Part shown: piece by piece, positions 16,250 through 27,038 of the stretch | Layout: each line of letters starts with the position of its first letter | How positions within the stretch are numbered: position 1 is the first letter of the stretch | From: Rhodococcus sp. 4CII | GTDB taxonomy: Bacteria > Actinomycetota > Actinomycetes > Mycobacteriales > Mycobacteriaceae | Length of the DNA stretch: 64,000 bases | NCBI RefSeq assembly: GCF_014256275.1 | Contig: NZ_JACCFE010000002.1 | Span: forward strand, 1,364,001-1,428,000 | Reading direction: 5' to 3' | Made by a program: the position numbers and the translations under genes | The notes under the pieces: model-generated | What the model was told of the DNA's origin: nothing | The model's database searches: none | The model's input: the letters and a program-made list of their open reading frames with translations, nothing else

Positions 16250-17011
16250 ATGACCCGCACCATCGCAGTGGTCAACCATAAAGGCGGCTCCACCAAGACC
16301 ACGAGCACGGTCAACCTCGCCCAAGCCCTCGTCGAAGCCGGCTACACCGTCCGCGTCGTCGATCTCGACCCACAATGCAACGCCACCACGTGGCTCGGCG
16401 CCACACCAGAAGCCGTCGACAACGATGTCCTGTCGGTACTCATGTTGGTGGCGAGCATCGAAGAAGCCACCACCATCACCGCGTCCGGGATCCACCTCGT
16501 TCCTGCCACCAAGGAACTCGATTCCGTCGGGCCCTACTTCCTCAAGAAGCCCGGTGCACACGGCATTCTGCGCAAAGCCCTCGCCGGCGCCCCCGAGGTC
16601 GACTTCAACCTCCTCGACTGCCCGGGAGACTTCGACCATCTGACCATCAGCGCACTCGTCGCCTGCACCGAAGTTCTCGCCGCCGTCATGACGGGAGCCA
16701 TGGAACTCGAGGCGCTCATGCGGATCGAGAACTACATCACCCAGCAGGTCGAGTTGCTCAACCCCACTGCGCGGCTCAACCACATTCTGTGCGGCCGTGT
16801 CGAACTCGGCCAAGTCATCGACCAGCAGGTCCTGGCCGCGCTCCGCGAGACCTACCCCGAGCAGACGATGCACACCATCATCCCGAAGTCCGTCCGCGTC
16901 AGCGAAAGCTACAGCGCCGAAGAGCCCGTCGTCAGGTGGGCACCGTCGTCCTCCGCAGCACGCGCCTACCGCGACGCCGCCCAAGAACTCGTCGAAAGGG
17001 ACCACCGATGA
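16250..17011 (+). CDS. ParA/Soj family partition ATPase
   Basis: The 253-residue deviant-Walker ATPase has Walker A KGGSTKT at 11-17 with the signature lysine, then VVDLDPQCNATTWLG (Walker A'/switch region) and LLDCPGDFDHL (Walker B). These proteins segregate replicons or position cargo. The ATG at 16250 follows GAAGGGA. The stop overlaps the next gene by 4 bp (ATGA). It is plasmid/phage-type in being paired with a small non-ParB partner instead of a canonical ParB. It may be a relict of an integrated element or a chromosomal cargo positioner. Confidence 0.88.
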   Translation: MTRTIAVVNHKGGSTKTTSTVNLAQALVEAGYTVRVVDLDPQCNATTWLGATPEAVDNDVLSVLMLVASIEEATTITASGIHLVPATKELDSVGPYFLKKPGAHGILRKALAGAPEVDFNLLDCPGDFDHLTISALVACTEVLAAVMTGAMELEALMRIENYITQQVELLNPTARLNHILCGRVELGQVIDQQVLAALRETYPEQTMHTIIPKSVRVSESYSAEEPVVRWAPSSSAARAYRDAAQELVERDHR

Positions 17012-17517
17012 GCACGACTCGTAAAGCCGGACTCGCCAACAACCCCCTCGAACGCCGCCAGCCCCGCACCGGTGCTCACCAGGACGAGGCGTACTCGCGA
17101 ACTCGCCGGAAGGACCTCCTGACGGGCGTGACACGGAAACCCGGACTGGTCAACAACCCCCTCGAACGCCGCAAGCCACGACTGCCGAACCTCATCGAAC
17201 AGTGCGTGGACGTCGGACAGGGCGCAGCAGCCGAACCCCAATCGGCGCCGGTGGCCCTCCGAGAGGAAAAGAAGACCACCAGACGGATCGCCGCGGACAA
17301 GAGGCAGGAATCCGTCTCCATCACCCGCGCCAAGGCCGAGAATGGCAAGAATGCCGTCGCCGCCATCGGCCACATCGCCGGCGCCCCCGACAGTTGGACC
17401 AACCTCGTCGACGAAGCGCTCACCCACTACCTCGCCGTTCTCGAACGCAGGTACAACAACGGCGAACCCTTCCCGCCGCGCGGTGCCGCACTCGCCCGGG
17501 GTCCACGCATCACCTAG
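17008..17517 (+). CDS. ParA partner, probable ribbon-helix-helix DNA-binding protein
   Basis: The 169-residue basic protein is coupled to parA by an ATGA overlap. Residues 4-20 and 42-58 are a duplicated motif, TRKxGLxNNPLERRxPR, encoded at 17017-17067 and 17131-17181. The C-terminal third (RQESVSITRAK, then SWTNLVDEALTHYLAVLE and ending YNNGEPFPPR) resembles the strand plus helices of ribbon-helix-helix centromere-binding proteins of actinobacterial plasmids; this is recalled similarity. The duplicated basic motif could contact ParA or DNA. There is no HTH-type ParB domain. Confidence 0.65.
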   Translation: MSTTRKAGLANNPLERRQPRTGAHQDEAYSRTRRKDLLTGVTRKPGLVNNPLERRKPRLPNLIEQCVDVGQGAAAEPQSAPVALREEKKTTRRIAADKRQESVSITRAKAENGKNAVAAIGHIAGAPDSWTNLVDEALTHYLAVLERRYNNGEPFPPRGAALARGPRIT

Positions 17518-17548
17518 CCCGCCCAAAAGCAGCCACGACGACACCGAC

Positions 17549-17570
17549 ACCCACCGGCTCGCCGGTGGGT
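17549..17570 (+). terminator. hairpin after the ParA operon
   Basis: ACCCACCGGC (17549-17558) and GCCGGTGGGT (17561-17570) are perfect 10-bp arms with a two-base spacer; in practice the loop would open one or two pairs. No U-tract follows. It lies between the partition operon and the convergent ychF gene and may terminate both. Confidence 0.65.
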
Positions 17571-17628
17571 CGTGGCCGGCGCCTGGTTACCGGCCGAGCG
17601 ACGGCAAACAGTCCGGTGACCGAGGGGT

Positions 17629-18708
17629 CTAGACGTTGAAGCGGAACTCCACCACGTCGCCGTCGGCCATGATGTAGTCCTTGCCCTCCATGCGCACCTT
17701 GCCCGCGGCCTTGGCGGCGGCCATGGATCCGGCGGCGACGAGGTCGTCGAAGGACACGATCTCGGCCTTGATGAAGCCCCGTTCGAAGTCGGTGTGGATG
17801 ACGCCGGCGGCTTGCGGGGCGGTGTCCCCCTTGTGGATGGTCCAGGCGCGGGATTCCTTGGGACCTGCGGTGAGGTAGGTCTGCAAGCCGAGGGTGTGGA
17901 AGCCGGTGCGGGCGAGGGCGTGCAGTCCGGGCTCGGACTGTCCGATGGAGTCGAGCATCTCCTGCCGGTCCTCCTCGTCCAGTTCGAGCAGCTCCTGCTC
18001 GACCTTGGCGTCGAGGAACACCGCGTCGGCAGGGGCGACGGAGGCGCGCAGTTCGGCGACCTTCGCCTCGTCGGTGAGCACCGACTCGTCCGCGTTGAAC
18101 ACGTAGAGGAACGGCTTGGTGGTGAGCAGGCTCAGCTCGCGCAGCAGCGAGAAGTCCAGCTTGTCCTTCGCGCTGAAGAGGGTCTTGCCCTCGTTTAGGA
18201 TGTCCTGCGCCTTCAGCGCCTCCTCGTGGAGGGGCTTGAGTTCCTTGTTCTTCTTCGCTTCCTTCTCCAGACGCGGCAGGGCCTTCTCCAGCGTCTGCAT
18301 GTCGGCGATGACGAGCTCGGTCTCGATCACCTCGATGTCGGACGCCGGGTCGACGCGCCCGTCGACGTGCACGACGTCGTCGTCGTTGAACACGCGAACC
18401 ACCTGGCAGATCGCGTCGGCCTCGCGGATGTTGGCAAGGAACTTGTTGCCCAGACCGGCGCCCTCGGAGGCGCCCTTCACGATGCCGGCGATGTCGACGA
18501 ACGACACCGTCGCGGGCAGGATGCGCTCGGAACCGAAGATCCCGGCGAGCGCGGACAGCCGCGGATCGGGCAGTTCGACCAAGCCGACGTTGGGTTCGAT
18601 GGTCGCGAACGGGTAGTTCGCGGCCAGCACGTCGTTGTTGGTCAGGGCGTTGAACAAGGTGGACTTGCCGACGTTGGGCAGTCCGACGATTCCGAGGGTA
18701 AGGCTCAC
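17629..18708 (-). CDS. ychF: redox-regulated ATPase YchF
   Basis: Obg-family P-loop NTPase of 359 residues that prefers ATP. The G1 motif is GLPNVGKST (9-17), G3 is DIAG in FVDIAGIVKGASEG, and the G4 position reads NADE (the NxxE of YchF in place of NKxD). A coiled-coil insert rich in Lys and Glu follows residue 140, and a C-terminal TGS domain holds the GVIHTDFERGFIKAEIV segment. YchF associates with ribosomes and affects translation and stress responses. In M. tuberculosis the homologue (Rv1112) sits next to the DUF6542/ispH pair; here about 10 kb separates them. Confidence 0.95.
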   Translation of the reverse strand: MSLTLGIVGLPNVGKSTLFNALTNNDVLAANYPFATIEPNVGLVELPDPRLSALAGIFGSERILPATVSFVDIAGIVKGASEGAGLGNKFLANIREADAICQVVRVFNDDDVVHVDGRVDPASDIEVIETELVIADMQTLEKALPRLEKEAKKNKELKPLHEEALKAQDILNEGKTLFSAKDKLDFSLLRELSLLTTKPFLYVFNADESVLTDEAKVAELRASVAPADAVFLDAKVEQELLELDEEDRQEMLDSIGQSEPGLHALARTGFHTLGLQTYLTAGPKESRAWTIHKGDTAPQAAGVIHTDFERGFIKAEIVSFDDLVAAGSMAAAKAAGKVRMEGKDYIMADGDVVEFRFNV

Positions 18709-18755
18709 GGTCGTTGGATTCTACGGCGTCGGGGCCGTAACAACGACCATCGCCC

Positions 18756-19163
18756 TCACCAGCTGTTGGTATTGCTGTTCGCGACGAGGGCGACGATCAG
18801 GATGGCGTACCCGATCACGAACACGACGATCAGCGCCACCCAGATCCACAGGGCGATCTTGCCCAACGCCTTGGCGCGGTCGGACGCGTACTGAGCGCCC
18901 TGGTAGTCGCCCATCACCCACTTCGGGTAGACGTCGTGGACGTGGTTGAACGCGGCGAACGCGAGCGGCCAGAAAAAGAGGATGGCCGCCACCGCCCACC
19001 CGGCGTTCGAGGGCGGCAGCGGCGGTGGCCCGTACTGGCCCGGGTAGGGCTGCGACTGCGGCTGTTGCTGGGTCGGGTACTGGTATCCGTACGCGCCCGT
19101 GTCGCCGGGCTTCGGCGGAACCGGATTGCTCGACGATTCCGGATTGTTCGGTGACTCCGTCAT
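18756..19163 (-). CDS. CD225/dispanin-like membrane protein
   Basis: The 135-residue protein has a Pro/Gln/Tyr-rich N-terminal half and two membrane segments around residues 54-70 and 107-128. Between them lies the CD225-like pattern FFWPLAFAAFNHVHDVYPKWVMGDYQGAQYASDRAKALGKIA. Such proteins lie in the cytoplasmic membrane and their bacterial function is unknown. The ATG at 19163 is preceded by CAGGGGG; an upstream frame extension was discarded. Confidence 0.78.
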   Translation of the reverse strand: MTESPNNPESSSNPVPPKPGDTGAYGYQYPTQQQPQSQPYPGQYGPPPLPPSNAGWAVAAILFFWPLAFAAFNHVHDVYPKWVMGDYQGAQYASDRAKALGKIALWIWVALIVVFVIGYAILIVALVANSNTNSW

Positions 19164-19260
19164 GACACCCCCTGTCGTGGCAGCTGACCTCGTGCGTCCA
19201 CTATCCCACCCGTCCCCCATGTGAGTGCGAAAGTGCGCCGGAGTACGCATCGGCACTCAT

Positions 19261-20146
19261 GTGAGGTTCCAGTCTCAGCGAGTCACCCGCTGGTTGATCG
19301 TCCTCGCGATAGGAATCCTCGGTCTGGGTGCTCTCGCCCTGGCCCTCGGTGTGGCGACTGGGTGGTGGTTCGCCGCGGTCCTCCTGCTCGCGATGGCGGC
19401 CCTTGGGGCGTGGGATCTGCTGCAACGGCGGCACAGCATTCTGCGGAACTATCCGGTGCTGGGGCACGCGCGGTTCCTGCTCGAGAAGATCCGCCCCGAG
19501 ATCCAGCAGTATTTCGTCGAATCGTCCACGGATGGAACGCCCTTCGACCGCGACACCCGCGACCTCGTCTGCGAGCGCGCCAAGGGCACCCTCGCCGAGG
19601 AGCCGTTCGGCACCGAGCGGGACGTGCACGCCGTCGGCTACGAGTTCATGATCCACTCGCTGCGAGCGAGGATGGCACCGCCGGAGCAGCCGACCGTGCG
19701 CCTCGGCGGCCCGACTGCGCACGCCCCTACGACATCGCGCTCCTCAACGTGTCGGCGATGAGTTTCGGCTCGCTCTCCGCCAACGCCATCGAAGCGCTCA
19801 ACGCCGGCGGGACCTGATCTGGGAGATGTGCCACACGAACCGCTGCCCCGTCGGCGTGACCACCCAGGACCCGGCGCGGACCCGCGCACTCGACGTCCCC
19901 GACAAGGCGGCCAGGGTGTTCCGGTTCCAGGCGTCGACGGTGGCCGGCGCCCAGCAGATGGTGGCGTCCATGGGCCTCGACAGCTTCGACCAGCTGACCC
20001 CGGCGATGCTCAACCGTCACATCGACGGCGTCACCACCCGCACTTACGCCGAACTGTACGAGTGGCTGATGCCGGGCGAACTGCTCGACGATCCGCCGTC
20101 CGATTGGCTCACCGACTGGATCGATGCCGACTCGACTCGCTTCTGA
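19261..20146 (+). pseudogene. decayed FMN-binding glutamate synthase-like protein
   Basis: Three reading frames together spell parts of one protein of the single-domain glutamate-synthase-like family. Frame A (from GTG 19261) gives two membrane segments and the LRNYPVLGHARFLLE N-terminal region. Near 19715-19730 the similarity shifts to a second frame (YDIALLNVSAMSFGSLSANAIEALN). At 19808-19826 it jumps to a third, reading DLIWEMCHTNRCPVG. In intact relatives about 200 or more residues, including much of the catalytic barrel, separate those pieces. The DLIWE scrap suggests two deletions, one on each side of it. No functional enzyme can be made. Confidence 0.88.
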
Positions 20147-20272
20147 CGTCGTTTTTTCGTCGAACGGAACGTCGGCGCAATAGGGTGACGGGGGCCACAA
20201 GAGATGTGGCATCTGTCGACAGCGTTCCTCCTGGCACACAATGAGTACGGGGACGTTGGGAAGGAGTTCGCG

Positions 20273-22565
<2,293 letters not shown>

Positions 22566-22576
<11 letters not shown>

Positions 22577-22760
22577 GGTCGTGGGCGCGGTGCGGACCGC
22601 GTGGTGGTGGACGGGATCGCTGATGGGCGACCACGACTACAGCCGATACGTCGAACACCTCCGCCGGAACCACCCGGAGGCGGAGGTGCCGACCGAACGC
22701 GAGTACTGGAAGGCGCGCTACGCGGACGCCGATGCCAACCCGGGTGCCCGCTGCTGCTGA
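22566..22760 (+). CDS. YbdD/YjiX family protein
   Basis: The 64-residue protein matches the small CstA-associated YbdD/YjiX family, with the GDHDYSRYVEHLRRNHPEAEVPTEREYW core and a basic Cys-ending tail. It overlaps the end of cstA by 11 bp, so translation is probably coupled. In E. coli the equivalent protein is needed for pyruvate transport by the CstA-like carrier. Two adjacent ATGs (22566, 22569) are possible starts. Confidence 0.9.
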
Positions 22761-22837
22761 CCTCACCGTGCCTCCCCGCCGACCCCCAGTACTGTCAGTA
22801 CTGATCGGCTGAGCAGACACGGTAGGGAGGACCATCT

Positions 22838-24049
22838 GTGACGGAGAAGGAAACCCCGGCACCGTCCGGGACCACAGTCACGAAACCGGACCGCGGCCAC
22901 CTCATCGGGGTGGGCGCGATGTGGCTCGCCAAGTGGTCGCTGGTCCTGGTCGCGATCGCCCTGGGCGCGTTGCTGTTCGGGTGGATCATCCAAAAGCTGT
23001 GGGTGATCGTCCTCCCCGTTCTCCTGGCCATCGTGGTGTGCACGGTGCTGTGGCCGCCGACGCGGGCGATGACGAAGCGTCGCATCCCCCCGGCTGCGGC
23101 CGCCGCGACGACGCTCGTCGTGTTCATCGCCGTCGTGGCCGGAATCATCGCGGGCATCGTGCCGTCGGTCGTCAGGCAGGCTCCCGAGCTGGCCAACAAG
23201 GCCACCCAGGGCATCAACCAGGTACAGGACTGGTTGAAGGGCCCGCCGATCAACCTGCAGGACGATCAGATCGACCAGGGCATCCACACGATCATCGTGA
23301 AGGTTCAGGAGAGTGGAACGGTCATTGCCTCCGGGGTGTTCACCGGTGTCAGCACCGCCAGTTCCCTGCTGATCACGCTCGGCCTCGTGCTCGTGCTGTC
23401 GTTCTTCTTCATCAAGGACGGACCCCGCTTCATCCCGTGGCTGCATTCCGTCAGCGGCGGCCGTGCCGGCCGTCACCTCGAGGTGGTCCTGGGCCGCATG
23501 TGGGACACGCTCGGCGGGTTCATCCGGACGCAGGCGCTGGTCGCCCTCGTCGACGCCGTCTTCATCGGCGCCGGGCTGTTGATTCTCGGCGTGCCGCTCG
23601 CACCGGTCCTCGCGATCCTGACGTTCATCGGTGGCTTCATCCCGATCGTCGGTGCGTTCGTCGCCGGTGCCCTCGCGGTGCTGGTCGCGCTGGTCGCCAA
23701 CGGTCTCACCACTGCGGTGATCGTGCTGATCATCATCCTCGTGGTGCAGCAGATCGAGGGCAACGTGCTGCAGCCGGTGCTGCAGAGCAAGAGCATGAAA
23801 CTCCACGCCGTCGTGGTGCTGCTCGCCGTCACGGCAGGCGGTTCCGTGTTCGGGATCGTGGGCGCATTCCTCGCCGTGCCCGCCGCCGCCGTCGCCGCCG
23901 TGGTGGTGCGCTACATCGGTGAACAGATCGACGAGCACAGTGCCGAGAGCAACATCACCGACTCCGCCGCCGCCGGCGAGGATCTCGGCGACGCCGAACA
24001 GGAAGGCGTCACCGTCGACCGGTCCGCCGTCGCCCCGACCGCGGACTGA
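22838..24049 (+). CDS. AI-2E family transporter (TqsA/PerM-like)
   Basis: The 403-residue membrane protein has about eight membrane segments: two pairs near residues 28-75 and 88-112, a soluble stretch, then segments from 170 on. The conserved GGFIPIVGAFVAG and QQIEGNVLQPVLQSKSMKLH motifs of the family are present. The C-terminal tail is acidic. Relatives export autoinducer-2, other metabolites or sodium/protons; no substrate is implied here. The start is the GTG at 22838, preceded by AGGGAGG. Confidence 0.85.
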   Translation: MTEKETPAPSGTTVTKPDRGHLIGVGAMWLAKWSLVLVAIALGALLFGWIIQKLWVIVLPVLLAIVVCTVLWPPTRAMTKRRIPPAAAAATTLVVFIAVVAGIIAGIVPSVVRQAPELANKATQGINQVQDWLKGPPINLQDDQIDQGIHTIIVKVQESGTVIASGVFTGVSTASSLLITLGLVLVLSFFFIKDGPRFIPWLHSVSGGRAGRHLEVVLGRMWDTLGGFIRTQALVALVDAVFIGAGLLILGVPLAPVLAILTFIGGFIPIVGAFVAGALAVLVALVANGLTTAVIVLIIILVVQQIEGNVLQPVLQSKSMKLHAVVVLLAVTAGGSVFGIVGAFLAVPAAAVAAVVVRYIGEQIDEHSAESNITDSAAAGEDLGDAEQEGVTVDRSAVAPTAD

Positions 24050-24056
24050 CCGCCGG

Positions 24057-27038
24057 TCAGCCGGCAACGACCTCAACCGTCGACCCGGTACGGCCGCGAA
24101 TCACGTGCAGGCGGCTCGGGATTCGCTGACGCATCTCGTCGACGTGACTGACGATCCCGACCACCCGGCCGCCGTCCCGCAGCTCGTCGAGAACACCCAT
24201 CACCGAGTCGAGAGTGTCCGCGTCGAGGGTGCCGAACCCCTCGTCGATGAAGATCGTGTCGAGCACGACTCCCCCGGATTCCGCCGCGACCACATCGGCG
24301 AGACCGAGCGCCAGCGACAGCGACGCCAGGAACGACTCGCCGCCCGACAGGGTCTTCGCCGACCGGACCACCCCTGTGTAGTCGTCGCGGATGTCCAACC
24401 CCAGTCCGCCGCGACGACCGTGCGGACCGGCCTCGTCGCTGTGGACGAATTCGTAGCGTCCCCCCGACATCTGGCCGAGCCGCGCCGACGCCGAGACCGC
24501 CACCTCTTCCAGACGGGCCGCCAGCACATACGACCGCAACGACATCTTCCGGGAGTTCTGGCCGCGGCCCGCGATGACCTCGGCGAGCGCCGCCAGTTCC
24601 TCGTGCGCGGCCTGTAGCGGGGCAATCGCCTCGGCCGCCCTGGCGAGCTGACCGACGTATCGTTCGAGGTCGAGCAGCCGACGCTCGGCGTCGGACGCCG
24701 CCGCGACGGCGACGTTCACTTCCTCGGCCGCCACGTCGTGTGCCTGCTGGACGGATCCCAACTCGACGGGCTCCGCGTCTGCGACGGCGACGACCTCGGG
24801 GTCGTCGAGCACGCTGCGCGCCCCGACCTCGGCATCCCGGGCCGTGGTCAGGACGGTCTCGATCTCGTTCTGGCGCGTGGCCGTGCGGACCGCGGCCGCG
24901 GCGTCGTCGACGCTGCCGAAACCGGCGTCGCCGGCGAGGGTCTCGACCCTGGCCGCGAGTTCGCGGGCCGCCGACTCGGCGCCGGCACCCGCGTCGCGGG
25001 CGTCCAGCAGGTTCGATGCGGATTCGGCGAGCGTCTCGAGTCGGGCGCGGCGAGCCGCGACACTCGGGTCGTCGCCCGCGGCCTCGGCGACGCGGGCCCG
25101 GATCTCTCCGAGTTGTGTGGTGCCCGCCGCGATCTTCTCGGTGACGGTTGCGGCGTCGATGCCCACCTCCCGCAACTGCTCCTGCAGTCGGTTCTCCCGG
25201 TCGCGCAGTTCGGCGAGCGATCCGGATCGGCGTTCGACCTGATCGGCGAGCGCCGTCGCCTCCCCCACCGCCGTCTCGGCGGACGCGAGTGCCCGTGCGA
25301 GTTCGTCCGCGTCGCCGTCGCCGCCCCGCTGAATCAAGACGTCGATCGCCCGCTCGACCGAACTCAGCTTCTCGGTGGCGGCCGTCAGCACCGTCGCGGC
25401 CTTCTGCTCCGCGACACGAGCGGCGTCCTCGTCGGCCTTCGTGACCGACAGCTCGGACGGTTCGGCAGGCTGCGGATGCTCGGGTGAACCGCACACCTGG
25501 CACGGCGCCCCGTCCTCGAGCGTGCCCGCCAATTCTGCGGCCATGCCCGCGATCCGCCGTTGCAGCAGGTCGAGCCAGTGCTCCCGGGCGTCCTGATGCT
25601 TCTGCCGGGCATCGAGCACGCCACGGTCGCACCGACCGTGCTCGGCGCGGCGCGTGCGGAGATCCGTCGCCGCGGAGGCGGCGTCGGCCGCACGATCCCG
25701 AGCGTCCACCAGTGCGGGCAGTGCGGCGCGAGCCTTCTCTGCGGCGTCGAGTGCCTTCTCGGCTTCCCGCAGCCCGAGGGGAAGTTGTTCCCGTTCCCGA
25801 GACAGCGTGGCGCCGGTCTCGGTGAGTTCGGCCTGCCGGGCTCGCAGCCGATCGAGTTCGACGGCGAGCCGGTCAGCGGCTTCGGATTCCGCGAGTGCGC
25901 CGTCGAGCCGCACGATCTCGTCGCGCCAGAACCGGATGCTCGACCGGATGTGCTCCCGTTCGTCCGGGGCCGGTGGCCACGACAGTTCCGCCACGAGATC
26001 GGCGCCGCCCGCCGTGGAGCGCAGGCCCTCGGTGATGGTCTCGACGGTGCGCGCGGCGGCCGCAGCCTTGGTGCGTGCGGAGTCGGCGTCCCGTGCCGCA
26101 GTCGCCACCGGTTCGGCCCGGCGCGCGTCCGCCAGTTCGGCGAAGAGGACGGCCCGTTCGTCCGCCCCCGCGGCGTGGGCGTCGAGTTCCGACTCGGCTC
26201 GACGTCTGCGGTTCTGCAGTTCCAGGACCCGGCGCGCCTCCGTCAGCGCGTCACGGGTGACCTTCGCCCGCGCCTTGGCCTGCTCCAGGTCGTCTGCAGC
26301 CAGGTCGCGGGTATCGCGTGCCTGCTCTTCGAGTTTGTGGGCCCAGGTCATCGGATCGGCGTCGGCGCCTCCCTCGATTCCTGCCGCCGTCGCGACCCGG
26401 GCGAGCAGCACGTCGACGGACCGTTGCTGCTCGTCCAGGTCGTGTGCACTAGTTCGCCTGCGGTCGAGGAACCACCCCTCCACCGTCCCGAATCGGGTGG
26501 TGTCGAACAGTCTCTCCAGGAGCTGACCGCGTTCCTCGTTGTCGGCGCGCAGGAACTTCGCGAACTCCCCCTGCGGCAGCAGGACCACCTGGAAGAACTG
26601 ATCGGCGCTCATCCCCATCAGCCGCCCGATCTCCTCGGCTACGTCGGGGATCCGGGACAGGTTTTCCCCGCGACCGTCGAGCCAGGTGAGGGCGACCTTC
26701 GCGTTCTCCTTGATCGTGCCCGACCCCCGGCGCTTGGGACGCTCGAACTCGGGGCTGCGCACGAGACGGAGATGCCGGCCCGCGATCGTCGCCTCGATGG
26801 TCACCGTCGGCACGGAACCGGCTGGTGCATGGTCTGACAACAGGCGCTTGCCGTCCTTCCGCGCCCCGGGCACCGTGCCGTAGAGCGCGAACGCCACCGC
26901 GTCGAGCACCGTCGTCTTCCCGGCGCCGGTGTGGCCGTGCAGCAGGAAAAGGCCATCGGCGCCGAGGCGGTCGAAGTCGACTTCGACAGATCCTGCGAAC
27001 GGCCCGAAGGCTTCGACCTCGAGTCGATGCAGCCTCAT
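24057..27038 (-). CDS. sbcC: exonuclease SbcC (Rad50-like ATPase subunit)
   Basis: The 993-residue SMC-like ATPase works with SbcD to cut hairpins and process double-strand ends. It shows Walker A GHTGAGKTT at 35-43, long coiled coils, a zinc hook CQVC in the middle, and the C-terminal LSGGESFLASLSLALGLADVV signature plus Walker B (LDTIFIDEGFGTLD). The ATG at 27038 is in a 4-bp overlap with the sbcD stop, and the N-terminus MRLHRLEVEAFGPFAG is family-like. It is convergent with the AI-2E transporter gene, 7 bp between stops. Confidence 0.93.
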   Translation of the reverse strand: MRLHRLEVEAFGPFAGSVEVDFDRLGADGLFLLHGHTGAGKTTVLDAVAFALYGTVPGARKDGKRLLSDHAPAGSVPTVTIEATIAGRHLRLVRSPEFERPKRRGSGTIKENAKVALTWLDGRGENLSRIPDVAEEIGRLMGMSADQFFQVVLLPQGEFAKFLRADNEERGQLLERLFDTTRFGTVEGWFLDRRRTSAHDLDEQQRSVDVLLARVATAAGIEGGADADPMTWAHKLEEQARDTRDLAADDLEQAKARAKVTRDALTEARRVLELQNRRRRAESELDAHAAGADERAVLFAELADARRAEPVATAARDADSARTKAAAAARTVETITEGLRSTAGGADLVAELSWPPAPDEREHIRSSIRFWRDEIVRLDGALAESEAADRLAVELDRLRARQAELTETGATLSREREQLPLGLREAEKALDAAEKARAALPALVDARDRAADAASAATDLRTRRAEHGRCDRGVLDARQKHQDAREHWLDLLQRRIAGMAAELAGTLEDGAPCQVCGSPEHPQPAEPSELSVTKADEDAARVAEQKAATVLTAATEKLSSVERAIDVLIQRGGDGDADELARALASAETAVGEATALADQVERRSGSLAELRDRENRLQEQLREVGIDAATVTEKIAAGTTQLGEIRARVAEAAGDDPSVAARRARLETLAESASNLLDARDAGAGAESAARELAARVETLAGDAGFGSVDDAAAAVRTATRQNEIETVLTTARDAEVGARSVLDDPEVVAVADAEPVELGSVQQAHDVAAEEVNVAVAAASDAERRLLDLERYVGQLARAAEAIAPLQAAHEELAALAEVIAGRGQNSRKMSLRSYVLAARLEEVAVSASARLGQMSGGRYEFVHSDEAGPHGRRGGLGLDIRDDYTGVVRSAKTLSGGESFLASLSLALGLADVVAAESGGVVLDTIFIDEGFGTLDADTLDSVMGVLDELRDGGRVVGIVSHVDEMRQRIPSRLHVIRGRTGSTVEVVAG

